NCBI GenBank assembly: GCA_012841405.1
Contig: DUUT01000107.1
Location: 1 to 41,090, forward strand
DNA: 41,090 nt
Source: Chloroflexota bacterium
Lineage (GTDB): Bacteria > Chloroflexota > Anaerolineae > UBA1429
Direction: 5' to 3'
A model generated the notes under the pieces. It had not been told where the DNA came from. It was given only the letters and a program-made list of their open reading frames with translations, and did not search any database. The translations under genes were made by a program, and so were the position numbers. Below, one piece after another: positions 10,009-18,332 of this stretch. Position 1 is the stretch's first letter. Every line of letters begins with the position of its first letter.

Positions 10009-10710
10009 CTACCCCACGACGAGCCGCCGCACTAGCGCCAGGGTCCCCGTTTCGGCCAGTGCCGCCCCCAGCCCCGCCACCCCGTAGAGCGCGACGCTGC
10101 TCCACCGCTGGGCGGTGCCCTCCCTGTTGAGCGCCAGGATGATGAGCAAGGCGTTGACCACCGTGAGCACGCCCGTCGTCGCGGCCGCCAGCGCGATGGC
10201 CCACACGCCATAGGGTGCTATGGTCGCAACCTGCAGGGTCGCGACCTGCAGGGCCCCCGCCAAGGGCAAGACCAGCCCATCGCGCGGCCGCGCCAACACG
10301 GGCTCGTCGCCCGCCTCGGGCGCTAGGGCATAGTGGATCGTCGGATACAGCAGCACCGCCAGGACCAAGCCGAACCCCGTGCCCGTGACGAGCCGCAACA
10401 CGTTGTGCGGCGTATAGAGCCACACCCTACCGAGGAGGTCACCGACAAAGGCATTGGCGCCGTCTAGCATCCAGGCCACGACGGGGAGAACCAGCGCGAT
10501 CCACACGCGACCCCGCGGCATCCCGCTGCGGCGCCCCTGGCCGGAGGCCCACAGCGCCAGCAGCCCGACGGGCACGCCGAGAAAGGTCCCCGTACAGCGG
10601 GCGCACAGGGGCAACGCTTGGCCGCCTACCACCAACGCGTGCTCCGGAAGTTGGTGACAGACGCCGCTCAGCAGCCATCGCGCAATATCAAGGAACACAG
10701 CTCTCCACAC
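10009..10710 (-). CDS. DUF2085 family membrane protein
   Basis: Unknown function. DUF2085 is recognised by CHQLPEHALVVGGQALPLCARCTGTFLG, whose conserved His and three Cys suggest metal or redox chemistry at the membrane surface. Six hydrophobic segments follow (VPVGLLALWA, VWIALVLPVVAWML, LVTGTGFGLVLAVLLYP and others). The frame is open to 10815, but the promoter at 10787-10815 would start transcripts near 10780. The start therefore lies below that: GTG at 10710 (AGGGG 4 bases upstream), with GTG 10701 or 10758 as alternatives. It is a single gene reading toward the 638-bp empty stretch. Confidence 0.82.
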   Translation of the reverse strand: MWRAVFLDIARWLLSGVCHQLPEHALVVGGQALPLCARCTGTFLGVPVGLLALWASGQGRRSGMPRGRVWIALVLPVVAWMLDGANAFVGDLLGRVWLYTPHNVLRLVTGTGFGLVLAVLLYPTIHYALAPEAGDEPVLARPRDGLVLPLAGALQVATLQVATIAPYGVWAIALAAATTGVLTVVNALLIILALNREGTAQRWSSVALYGVAGLGAALAETGTLALVRRLVVG

Positions 10711-10786
10711 ACCACCCCTACTCGGCGACTCGTACCCTATACGCGGCCGCGGCGACACGGTTGCGCCCGGCCCCGTCGGCGCCGCG

Positions 10787-10815
10787 ATTATAGGGAAATG
10801 CGCCAGGCGGTGCAA
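10787..10815 (-). promoter_or_regulatory. Promoter of the DUF2085 gene
   Basis: On the minus strand: TTGCAC, 17 bp, TATAAT. It lies inside the upstream open frame and so excludes the longest possible start of the gene. Confidence 0.7.
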
Positions 10816-10982
10816 CCCGCACGCCGCCGCCCGAGGTTGCGATCCTCACCCCGGATCGCGATCCGCATCCTGGATGGTGGCGCCAACATAGCCAGGCCCG
10901 CCACGCGATGCCCGCGCAGGGTGGCGTGGCGCTCCAAGCGCCGGCTTTCTGCCGCGACAGGAAAGGCTGCGGCGTCACCCCT

Positions 10983-11008
10983 CCCTCGCCCCGCCTGTGG
11001 GGAGAGGG
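10983..11008. repeat. Hairpin element, candidate dispersed repeat
   Basis: CCCTCGCCCC, a 6-nt loop, GGGGAGAGGG (one mismatch in the stem). Elements of this C-rich/G-rich style are often dispersed between genes in bacterial genomes. Only one copy is seen in this window, so repeat status is unproven. Confidence 0.35.
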
Positions 11009-11050
11009 GGCATGAGGGGTCAGCGGCCAACGCTCGGCCGTGCCGACCCC

Positions 11051-11079
11051 TTGCCAGCGCGTGGTAAGCGTCGTACAAT
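11051..11079 (+). promoter_or_regulatory. Promoter of the moxR operon
   Basis: TTGCCA (11051-11056), 17 bp, TACAAT (11074-11079). It lies 30 bp before the moxR start codon. Confidence 0.7.
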
Positions 11080-11109
11080 GAGGCCATTCATGCAAGGGAG
11101 CGTGCAACC

Positions 11110-12069
11110 ATGCCGATCAAGGACATCCAGGCCTTTGCCGAGGCGGTCATCGACAACGTGGAGCGCGTGATTGTCGGCAAGCGGCGGCAGATCGAGCTGT
11201 TGCTGGTATCGCTCCTGTGCGAGGGGCACGTGCTCATCGAGGACGTGCCCGGTGTCGGCAAGACGATGCTGGCCCGGGCATTGGCCATCTCGCTGGGGTG
11301 CAGCTTTAAGCGCCTGCAGTGTACGCCTGACCTCTTGCCCAACGACGTGACGGGCGTCTCGGTGTACAACCAGCGCACGGGCGAGTTCGAGTTCCGAGCG
11401 GGGCCGGCCTTTGTCAACATCCTCCTGGCCGACGAGATCAACCGCGCCACCCCGCGTACCCAGTCAGCCCTCCTGGAGGCGATGGGCGAGTACCAGGTGA
11501 CCGTCGACGGCGTCACCCGCCACCTGCCGCGCCCCTTCCTCGTCCTCGCCACCCAGAATCCCATCGAGTATGAGGGCACCTTCCCCCTGCCCGAGGCGCA
11601 ACTCGACCGTTTCCTCCTGCGCACCCAGGTAGGCTATCCCACCCAGGAGGAGGAGGAGCAGATCCTGCTGAACCTGCGCCGGGTGCACCCCATCGAATCC
11701 ATCAGCCAGGTGGTGGATGGCGCCAGGGTACCCGCCCTCCAGTCGGAGGTGTGGGACGTGACCGTCGACGAGACGGTGCGCAGCTATATCGTGCGCCTGG
11801 TGCGCGCCACACGCGAGCAGTTCGACCTCTCGCTGGGCGCTAGTCCGCGAGGGAGCCTGGGCCTGTTCAAGGCGGCGCAGGCGTGGGCCGCCATCCACGG
11901 CCGGGACTTTGTGCTGCCCGACGACGTCAAGCTGCTGGCGCCCGCAATCCTCGGGCATCGGCTGATCATCAAACCCGAGAGCGCCCTGCGTGGCCGGAGA
12001 ACGGCGACGGTGCTCCGCAACCTCCTGGAGGAGGTCCCCCTCGATGTCGGTGAGCTGGACCGCGCCTGA
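11110..12069 (+). CDS. MoxR family AAA+ ATPase
   Basis: A 319-residue AAA+ ATPase of the MoxR type, which acts as a chaperone-like remodelling factor and is nearly always linked to DUF58 and membrane partners. Walker A is EDVPGVGKTMLA, Walker B LLADEINRATPRTQSALLEAM, sensor 1 ATQNPIEYEGTFPLPEAQLDRF, with a C-terminal lid containing GASPRG. AGGGAG lies 9 bases before the ATG. It is the first gene of a three-gene operon with a DUF58 and a DUF4129 gene. The family is certain; the substrate is unknown, though homologous operons are tied to cell-envelope functions. Confidence 0.94.
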   Translation: MPIKDIQAFAEAVIDNVERVIVGKRRQIELLLVSLLCEGHVLIEDVPGVGKTMLARALAISLGCSFKRLQCTPDLLPNDVTGVSVYNQRTGEFEFRAGPAFVNILLADEINRATPRTQSALLEAMGEYQVTVDGVTRHLPRPFLVLATQNPIEYEGTFPLPEAQLDRFLLRTQVGYPTQEEEEQILLNLRRVHPIESISQVVDGARVPALQSEVWDVTVDETVRSYIVRLVRATREQFDLSLGASPRGSLGLFKAAQAWAAIHGRDFVLPDDVKLLAPAILGHRLIIKPESALRGRRTATVLRNLLEEVPLDVGELDRA

Positions 12070-12139
12070 GGGCTTGCAGCGTCGCGAGGCGCAAGGGCTC
12101 GCCGCTACCTGCGCCCCGCCGCTAGAGGTGTAATCCGCG

Positions 12140-13324
12140 ATGCGCAATCTGCTCGCTTTTATCCTCGGCCTTTTTGTCGTCGCCATCCTCTTCCGGGTGG
12201 ATTTCTTTTTTTACTTGTTGTACCTCTTTTTTGGCATCTATTTCCTGTCCCACATCTGGCTGCGCCGTGCCATCGAGGGTATCAGCTGCGCCCGCGAGTA
12301 CCAGGATCGCGCCTTCCCCGGGGAAAAGGTGACCGTGACGCTGCAGATCCAGAATCGCAGCCTCCTGCCGATCCCCTGGCTGCGCATCCATGACAGCGCG
12401 CCCATTCAGCTCAAGGCGCCCAGCTTTTTCCAGAGCGTCGCCTCGCTCCTCCCGCGCGAGTCGCTCACGCTGCACTATGAGCTCGATTGCCGCCAACGCG
12501 GGTACTACCACCTGGGCCCGCTGATCCTCCGCTCCGGCGATCTCTTTGGCATGCGCACCTACGAGCGGCGCACCTGCGTATCCGCGCCCCTCCTCGTGTA
12601 CCCGCGCGTCGTGCCCCTCACGGCGATGCGCCTGCCCGCCCAGACTCCCTTTGGCGAGATCCCCACACGCCAGCGCATCTTTGAGGACCCTTCGCGCATG
12701 GTGGGCGTGCGCGCGTACCAGAGCGGCGACAGCCTGCGCCACATCCACTGGAAGACGAGCGCCACCACCGGCTCGCTGCAGGTCAAGCGTTTCGAGCCGG
12801 CGATCTCGATCGAATCGCAGATCCTGCTCGACTTGGACCGCGACACCTATAGTGCCACGCGTGTGGCGACGGCCACCGAGTTGGCCATCGTCACGGCGGC
12901 GTCCATCGCCCACTACCTCACGGAGAAGCGCCAGACGGTCGGGCTGGCCTGCAACGGCGTGGATCCCCTCGTGGGGCTGGGCCAGCCGGTGGTGCTGCCG
13001 GCGCGGCGCGGCCGCGAGCACCTGATGACCATCCTCGATGCCCTGGCGCGGGTGCAATCCTCCCGTGAGGTGATGGCCTTTGGCGACCTGCTGCGGCAGA
13101 GCCGGCTGCACATGCGCTGGGGCGGCACCGGCATCATCATCGCCGCCGATGCCGATGACGCGCTCTTTGATGGCATGGTGGCGATGAAGCGGGCGGGCTT
13201 CCACGTCCTGCTCGTCCTCGTCGACCCCCGCACCTCGTACGCCGCCACCCGCGAGCGCGCCAAAGAGGTTGGCATCCCCACGTACCTCATCTGGCAGGAG
13301 AGTGACCTCGATGTCTGGCGATAG
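12140..13324 (+). CDS. DUF58 domain protein, membrane anchored
   Basis: 394 residues. The N-terminus has two hydrophobic segments (LLAFILGLFVVAILFRV and FFFYLLYLFFGIYFLSHIWL), then a beta-rich region and the DUF58 signature GVRAYQSGDSLRHIHWKTSA near residue 195, followed by a von Willebrand A-like fold. DUF58 proteins are the constant partner of MoxR ATPases; the ATPase is thought to act on them. It lies 70 bp after moxR and overlaps the next gene by 14 bp, so translation is probably coupled. The start is the ATG at 12140, with only a weak ribosome site (AGAGG 10 bases upstream). Confidence 0.92.
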   Translation: MRNLLAFILGLFVVAILFRVDFFFYLLYLFFGIYFLSHIWLRRAIEGISCAREYQDRAFPGEKVTVTLQIQNRSLLPIPWLRIHDSAPIQLKAPSFFQSVASLLPRESLTLHYELDCRQRGYYHLGPLILRSGDLFGMRTYERRTCVSAPLLVYPRVVPLTAMRLPAQTPFGEIPTRQRIFEDPSRMVGVRAYQSGDSLRHIHWKTSATTGSLQVKRFEPAISIESQILLDLDRDTYSATRVATATELAIVTAASIAHYLTEKRQTVGLACNGVDPLVGLGQPVVLPARRGREHLMTILDALARVQSSREVMAFGDLLRQSRLHMRWGGTGIIIAADADDALFDGMVAMKRAGFHVLLVLVDPRTSYAATRERAKEVGIPTYLIWQESDLDVWR

Positions 13325-15029
13325 CACACCGCCCGAGACAACGTCCCGCGAGACCGGGCTCCCCGCACCGCAGAGCGTCACCAGCGCACCGCCGCCCGCG
13401 GAGGAGCTGCCGGCGTGGGCGCAGACGGCCATCGAGGAGGTGGCACGGCCCCTGGCCATCGCCGCCATGCTCACCTGCATCGCCGAAGCGATATCGGGCG
13501 TGGCCCGGCAGATCGCCGCCTCGTGGCCTGGCACGGCTTTTGCCGTGATCGTCTTTCTCGTCTCCCTGGAGGGCATCCACGCGCAACGCCGCCTGTCGCG
13601 CGTGCGGCCCACCACGGAGGACAGGTGGCGCTTTCACTTTGTCGAGATCGTCGTGCTCCTCCTGGTGGTGCGCTTTGGCCTCTACCTCAGCTACGGCGCC
13701 GGGCGCCTACTGGACGATCTCGCCGCCTGGACGAGCAACATCGGCACCTTCTTTGACACCGCCTTTGTCATCATCAGCCTGATCGCTCTCGGCTTCTGGG
13801 GCGTCGCCAAGTCCGTCGCGCAGGCGATCCACGAGATGGAGACGACGCCCCTCGAGCGCGCGCCATCCTCCACCCTCGATCCCCATGCGTACCTGCGGGA
13901 TACGATGCCCGGCCGGGGCCGCACCGACCGCCAGGGGTTACTGAATCGCATCGTGGGCATCTTTTTCTGGGGCGGTGTGGTGCTGCTGGTGCTCTCGGGG
14001 CTCGGCCACGTCGACGTGCGCCTGCTCGTTACGCTGGGGCACGGCCGCACGTCGGGCGTCATGATGAACGCCTTGCTCTACTTCCTCCTCGGGTTCCTCA
14101 TCATCAGCGAGGCGCAGTACACCATCCTCCGCGCGCACTGGGAGCTGCAGCGCATCCCGCAGCTCGGCAGGGTGGGGCGCCGCTGGCTCTACCTAGCAGT
14201 AGGGTTCCTGGTGGTGGTGGGCGTCATCGCCGCCTTCCTTCCGACGGGCTATTCCATCGGCATTCTCGATGCCCTCGCTGCCGGCTTTCGCTGGCTGATC
14301 TGGGCGGTGGTCCAGGCGGTCTTTTTTGTGCTGTTCGCCGTGTCCTGGCTGTTGGGCAGCGCCATGCAGCTCCTCATGGGCCGGCCAACGTCCATGGGGC
14401 CAGCGGGAGCGGCTCCCCGCATGGTGCCCCCGCCGGAACCCATCGCCCCCGAGGGCACGGGATGGGCCTGGTGGCCGCTGGTGCGCTCCCTCCTCTTTTG
14501 GCTCGTGCTCACCGGGGTGATCGGCTACTCGCTGTTCCACTTTATCAGCGATCGCTGGGGCACGGTAGCGTGGCTGCGTAACCTCCGGCTCTGGCACTGG
14601 CTACAGCTGCTGTGGGCGGGGATGCGGCGCGGGGCCGGCCGCGTCGCCCAGCGCGTGCGCACGGAGGTCACCCAGCGCCTCACCGCCCGCCGGGCCCGGG
14701 AGGCCTCGCGCGCCTGGCGCTTCTTCTCGCTCCGTGGCATGTCGCCCCGCGAGCGGGTGCGCTATTACTACCTGTCGGTGCTCCATCGCGGCGCCCGCGC
14801 CGGGATCGCTCGGCCACCGGCGGCCACGCCGCTCGAGTACGAGGCGCTGCTCACGCGGCACCTGCCAGAAGCGGACCAAGACCTCCATGACCTCAGTGCC
14901 GCCTTTATCGAGGCGCGCTACAGCGAACACAGCATCAGCCACGGCGATGCCGAGGCCGTCAAGGGACGCTGGCAGCGCGTGCGACGGGCACTGGCGCACC
15001 TGCGGCGGCGGCGAGCCGAGGCGTCGTGA
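13311..15029 (+). CDS. DUF4129-type multi-pass membrane protein, third gene of the MoxR/DUF58 operon
   Basis: 572 residues. After an acidic Pro/Thr-rich start come about eight hydrophobic segments, one of the longer ones being YLAVGFLVVVGVIAAFLPTG. The last 100 residues are cytoplasmic and include RVRYYYLSVLHRGARAGI and the LEYEALLTRHLPEADQDL stretch, the DUF4129 signature. In many operons the third partner also carries a transglutaminase-like domain; none is visible here, nor a Cys-His-Asp set. AGGAG 10 bases before the ATG at 13311 decides the start, which overlaps the end of the DUF58 gene. Function is inferred only from the operon: probably an envelope factor handled by the MoxR ATPase. 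Confidence 0.8.
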   Translation: MSGDSTPPETTSRETGLPAPQSVTSAPPPAEELPAWAQTAIEEVARPLAIAAMLTCIAEAISGVARQIAASWPGTAFAVIVFLVSLEGIHAQRRLSRVRPTTEDRWRFHFVEIVVLLLVVRFGLYLSYGAGRLLDDLAAWTSNIGTFFDTAFVIISLIALGFWGVAKSVAQAIHEMETTPLERAPSSTLDPHAYLRDTMPGRGRTDRQGLLNRIVGIFFWGGVVLLVLSGLGHVDVRLLVTLGHGRTSGVMMNALLYFLLGFLIISEAQYTILRAHWELQRIPQLGRVGRRWLYLAVGFLVVVGVIAAFLPTGYSIGILDALAAGFRWLIWAVVQAVFFVLFAVSWLLGSAMQLLMGRPTSMGPAGAAPRMVPPPEPIAPEGTGWAWWPLVRSLLFWLVLTGVIGYSLFHFISDRWGTVAWLRNLRLWHWLQLLWAGMRRGAGRVAQRVRTEVTQRLTARRAREASRAWRFFSLRGMSPRERVRYYYLSVLHRGARAGIARPPAATPLEYEALLTRHLPEADQDLHDLSAAFIEARYSEHSISHGDAEAVKGRWQRVRRALAHLRRRRAEAS

Positions 15030-15043
15030 GGCCCGTGGGCTGG

Positions 15044-15072
15044 TTGCGCTGCACGCACGGACGTGCTACGCT
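15044..15072 (+). promoter_or_regulatory. Possible promoter upstream of the rarA group
   Basis: TTGCGC (15044-15049), 17 bp, TACGCT (15067-15072). Confidence 0.45.
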
Positions 15073-15089
15073 TGTGCATAGGATACGTC

Positions 15090-15362
15090 GTGCGACGGAC
15101 ACTCCGGTGTGACGGTGCGCTGTTGGAGGTGGAGACAGAGAGCACCACGCCAGCGGTGCGCAGGGACGCCCTCCGCAAGGCCACACGCCGGGCGGTGCGG
15201 CGCAACACCTCCCCGTCGCGCCTCCTCACGGAGACTCTCGAGGTGTTGGTCGCGCGCGAGGACCGGGACGAGGCGGCCCGCCGCAAGCATCTGGCGACGC
15301 GGGAGCATGGCTGCGCCCGTGGCAGCGCGACGCGGCGGAGGAACGACCTCCATGAGCGATAG
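15090..15362 (+). CDS. Small Arg-rich hypothetical protein (doubtful)
   Basis: GTG start at 15090 with AGGA 6 bases upstream and a promoter-like pair ending at 15072, giving 90 residues. The sequence is rich in Arg, Thr and Glu, with no recognisable domain, signal or membrane segment. It overlaps the next small frame by 11 bp. It might be a real small gene or a leader frame feeding translation toward rarA. Nothing in the composition separates it clearly from chance in GC-rich DNA. Confidence 0.3.
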   Translation: MRRTLRCDGALLEVETESTTPAVRRDALRKATRRAVRRNTSPSRLLTETLEVLVAREDRDEAARRKHLATREHGCARGSATRRRNDLHER

Positions 15363-15471
15363 CGACCCGTCCCAGAGCGTCGATAGCGACTTGCTGATCT
15401 CTGCCCATGATCGCACAGCGGGCCCCAGTGCAGCACCCCTAGGCCCACCGCCCCACACGATACGACCGTAG
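15352..15471 (+). CDS. 39-residue hypothetical upstream of rarA (doubtful)
   Basis: ATG at 15352 with GGAGG 10 bases upstream, ending 3 bases before the rarA ATG and in the same frame. It begins MSDSDPSQSVDSD and has no known domain. Its good ribosome site and tight spacing could serve to deliver ribosomes to rarA, which itself lacks a visible ribosome site. Existence as a protein is uncertain. Confidence 0.3.
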   Translation: MSDSDPSQSVDSDLLISAHDRTAGPSAAPLGPPPHTIRP

Positions 15472-15474
15472 ACT

Positions 15475-17706
15475 ATGACTGACCTCTTTGCCCACGCCAT
15501 GCAGGAACGCCTGCAACACGAAGGGCCTCTGGCGGCCCGCATGCGCCCGCGCACCATCGACGAGTTCGTCGGACAGGAACACGTCATGGGGCCGGGGCGC
15601 CTCTTGCGTCGCGCCATCCAGGCCGATCAGCTCTCCTCGCTCATCTTTTACGGGCCGCCGGGCACCGGCAAGACGACCCTGGCCATGGTGATCGCCAACA
15701 CCACGCGCTCCCGTTTCGTCACGCTGAACGCCGTGCTGGCGGGGGTCAAGGACATTCGCCAGGTGACGGCGGACGCGCAGGAGCAGCGCCGCCTCTACAA
15801 CCAGCGCACCATCCTCTTTATCGACGAGGTGCACCGCTGGAACAAGGCGCAGCAAGACGCGCTGCTCCCCTGGGTGGAGAACGGCACCATCATCATGATC
15901 GGCGCCACCACCGAGAACCCCTGGTTCTCGGTGAACCGCGCCCTCCTCAGCCGCAGTCGCGTCTTTCAGCTCGTGCCCCTCACCTCCGAGGATCTCTACA
16001 CCATCGCCCGCGCCGCATTGGCGGACCCCGAGCGTGGCTACGGCAGGCTGCAGGTCGAGGTACACCCCGACGCCCTCGACCACCTCGTGGATGTCGCCAA
16101 CGGCGACGCCCGCTCCCTGCTGAACGCCCTCGAGCTGGCCGTCGAGACGACCCCGCCCGACGAGCGGGGCATCATCGTGGTCGACATGGCCGTGGCGGAG
16201 GAGTCGATCCAGCAGCGCGCCGTCCTCTACGACCAGGAAGGCGACTACCACTTTGACACCATCAGCGCCTTCATCAAGTCGGTTCGCGGCTCCGACCCCG
16301 ACGCGGCGCTCTACTGGCTCGCCAAGATGGTCTATGCCGGTGAGGACCCCCGCTTTATCTTTCGGCGCATGCTGATCCTCGCAGGGGAGGACGTCGGCCT
16401 GGCGGACCCGCACGCCCTCGTGGTGGTCGAGGCGGCGGCGGCCGCCTTTGAGCGCGTCGGCCTGCCCGAGGGGCGCTTCCACCTCGCCCAGGCGGCCCTC
16501 TACCTGGCGACGGCACCGAAATCCAACTCGACGATGGCCTTCTTTGACGCGCTCGACGCGGTAAGCAGCGAGCGCGACAGTGCCGTGCCCACGCACCTCA
16601 AGGACGCCAGCCGCGACCAGGAGGGGTTCGGCCACGGGGAGGGGTACCTCTACCCCCACGCCTATCGCGACCACTGGGTCGCCCAGCAGTACCTGCCCGA
16701 CGCCCTGCAGGGCAAGGTGTTCTACCAACCGAGCGACCAGGGGTACGAGCGCACCATCCGCGAACGCGTGGCGCGCCGCCGCGAGGAGCAGCTGGCGGCC
16801 ATGACCGAGGAGGGCGCGGGGCAGGGTGAGGTGCTGACTTTTTCGCCCACCGGGCGCGCCCGCGATCGCTGGCTCATGCGCGCCATCAGCGACACGGGGC
16901 GCCACCTGGGCGACGTGCGCGACCGCCTCTTTGCCGAGGCGCAGGTGCCTCGCCACGCACTGATCCTTGACCTGCACGCCGGTAGCGGCCTGCTCACTTG
17001 GGAGGCGCTGCGGCGCGCCCCCGAGGGGGGCGTGTTCGCCCTGGCGCGCGATGCCACCGCCGCCACGGCACTGCGGGAGCAGGCGGAGCGCCTCCCCGAG
17101 ATCGAGCGCCCCCAGGTGCTGCAGGGCGACCCGCTCGACCTGCCCGCGTTGCTGGCAGAGCACGGCTCTGGCGAGGTGCGCTTTGACCTCGTGGTGGGCC
17201 GGAACGCTCTCACGCAACACCCGGACAAGGCAAAGGCGCTGCGCATCGTGGCCGCGCTGCTGCGCCCGGGGGGCGCCATCCGCCTGGCGGAGGCCGTGCC
17301 GCGCCACGCTCAGCGCCTCTACGACCTGGTCGACCTCGCCCCCCTCGATGCGGCGGTGGCCGAGGCGCTCCGCGCCGCCGAGGAGGCCATCTATGCCGAC
17401 GCCCAGGATCCCATGACGAACTGGGGCCTCGAGGACCTGCGCCACGCCCTCGAGGCCGCCGGGCTGGGCGATGTGGCCATCGAGGCGACCACGATGACGC
17501 GCGAGATCCCCGTCACACCGGACCTCATCGCCCGCTGGTTCGATGCCTCAACGAGCGACCGGCCCAGCTATGGCCAGTGCCTCAGCCGCTCCCTCGATCC
17601 CGCCGCCCTGGCCGCCGTGCGGGCCCTCTATGCCCGCCAGCTCACGGGTCAGACGGTGACCTGGCGCAGCGAGGTGGCATTTGTCGTGGCGCGCCGGGAG
17701 GGTTAG
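15475..17706 (+). CDS. rarA: RarA/MgsA replication-recombination ATPase fused to a methyltransferase-like domain
   Basis: 743 residues. The first about 440 form the RarA (MgsA, WRNIP1-like) clamp-loader-type AAA+ ATPase that acts at stalled replication forks: MRPRTIDEFVGQEHVMGPG, Walker A YGPPGTGKTTLAM, Walker B LFIDEVHRWNKAQQD, sensor 1 GATTENPWF, and the tetramer domain with LLILAGEDVGLADP-like and YPHAYRDHWVAQQYLPD segments. From about residue 450 a second domain follows with a Rossmann pattern (ALILDLHAGSGLLTWEAL; FDLVVGRNALTQHPDKAKAL) like a SAM-dependent methyltransferase. A fusion of this kind is known as a RarA/unknown-domain protein in some bacterial lineages; the role of the second half is unknown. 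No ribosome site is seen at the ATG, but homology begins here. Confidence 0.93.
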   Translation: MTDLFAHAMQERLQHEGPLAARMRPRTIDEFVGQEHVMGPGRLLRRAIQADQLSSLIFYGPPGTGKTTLAMVIANTTRSRFVTLNAVLAGVKDIRQVTADAQEQRRLYNQRTILFIDEVHRWNKAQQDALLPWVENGTIIMIGATTENPWFSVNRALLSRSRVFQLVPLTSEDLYTIARAALADPERGYGRLQVEVHPDALDHLVDVANGDARSLLNALELAVETTPPDERGIIVVDMAVAEESIQQRAVLYDQEGDYHFDTISAFIKSVRGSDPDAALYWLAKMVYAGEDPRFIFRRMLILAGEDVGLADPHALVVVEAAAAAFERVGLPEGRFHLAQAALYLATAPKSNSTMAFFDALDAVSSERDSAVPTHLKDASRDQEGFGHGEGYLYPHAYRDHWVAQQYLPDALQGKVFYQPSDQGYERTIRERVARRREEQLAAMTEEGAGQGEVLTFSPTGRARDRWLMRAISDTGRHLGDVRDRLFAEAQVPRHALILDLHAGSGLLTWEALRRAPEGGVFALARDATAATALREQAERLPEIERPQVLQGDPLDLPALLAEHGSGEVRFDLVVGRNALTQHPDKAKALRIVAALLRPGGAIRLAEAVPRHAQRLYDLVDLAPLDAAVAEALRAAEEAIYADAQDPMTNWGLEDLRHALEAAGLGDVAIEATTMTREIPVTPDLIARWFDASTSDRPSYGQCLSRSLDPAALAAVRALYARQLTGQTVTWRSEVAFVVARREG

Positions 17707-17750
17707 GGCCCGGGCGCCGCGCGTGTATCCAGCACGAAGGAGAGAAAAAG

Positions 17751-18296
17751 ATGGTGATGCCGATCGGTCCCCTGATGATTGAGCATCGCACGATCGAAAA
17801 GATGATCGCTCTCTTGGCGGTTGAGGCTGACAGCGTTGCAGAAAGCGGAACAGTCCATCCCGTCCTGCTGGATTCGGCGGTCGACTTTATTCGCACCTAT
17901 GCCGACAGAACACACCATGGTAAGGAAGAGGACATCCTCTTCAGAGACCTCGCCAAGAAGGACCTATCTGCACAAGACCAAAGCATGATGCAGGAGCTCA
18001 TCAACGAGCATACCTACGCCCGCCAGGCGGTGCGGGATTTGGTGGAGGCCAAAGAGCGCTACCTGACGGGCGACACCGCCGCTATCGAGGCCATCGTGGA
18101 GCAGCTCCGGGCGCTGGTAGGCCTCTATCCCCCGCACATCGAGAAGGAGGACAAGCACTTCTTCCCCGCCGCGATGCGGTATCTGAGCCGCGCCGAGCAG
18201 GACGCCATGCTCGAAGAGATGCACGCCTTTGACCAAAAGATGATCCACGAGAAGTACAAGTCCGTCGTCGAGCAGTTCAGTGCACAGCGCGCATAG
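17751..18296 (+). CDS. Hemerythrin-like (HHE domain) cation-binding protein
   Basis: 181 residues, all helical. Metal-ligand positions typical of hemerythrin HHE domains are visible: LMIEHRTIEK, ADRTHHGKEEDILF, LINEHTYARQ and YPPHIEKEDKHFFP. Such proteins bind a di-iron centre and handle oxygen, nitric oxide or iron stress. AAGGAG 8 bases before the ATG fixes the start. It follows rarA by 44 bp on the same strand, perhaps by read-through. The first 200 bases use A and T in third positions more than the neighbours do, a mild hint of different ancestry or expression level. Confidence 0.9.
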   Translation: MVMPIGPLMIEHRTIEKMIALLAVEADSVAESGTVHPVLLDSAVDFIRTYADRTHHGKEEDILFRDLAKKDLSAQDQSMMQELINEHTYARQAVRDLVEAKERYLTGDTAAIEAIVEQLRALVGLYPPHIEKEDKHFFPAAMRYLSRAEQDAMLEEMHAFDQKMIHEKYKSVVEQFSAQRA

Positions 18297-18332
18297 TCGC
18301 GCGCCCGGCGCGCCAGGGCTGTGATATCGCCC

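Larger units (their letters stand above)
10711..11109. other. Divergent control region between DUF2085 and moxR
   Basis: About 400 bp with a promoter for each flank (10787-10815 minus, 11051-11079 plus) and a C/G-rich hairpin element at about 10983-11008. No reading frame here is supported. Confidence 0.6.

Noticed and set aside
9604-10035. 143-codon plus-strand frame in the empty stretch
   Set aside because: No ribosome site or domain, and its end runs through the promoter region and into the DUF2085 gene.
15439-17445. 668-codon minus-strand frame opposite rarA
   Set aside because: Shadow of the RarA fusion, whose Walker motifs lie on the plus strand; the frame lacks any recognisable domain.
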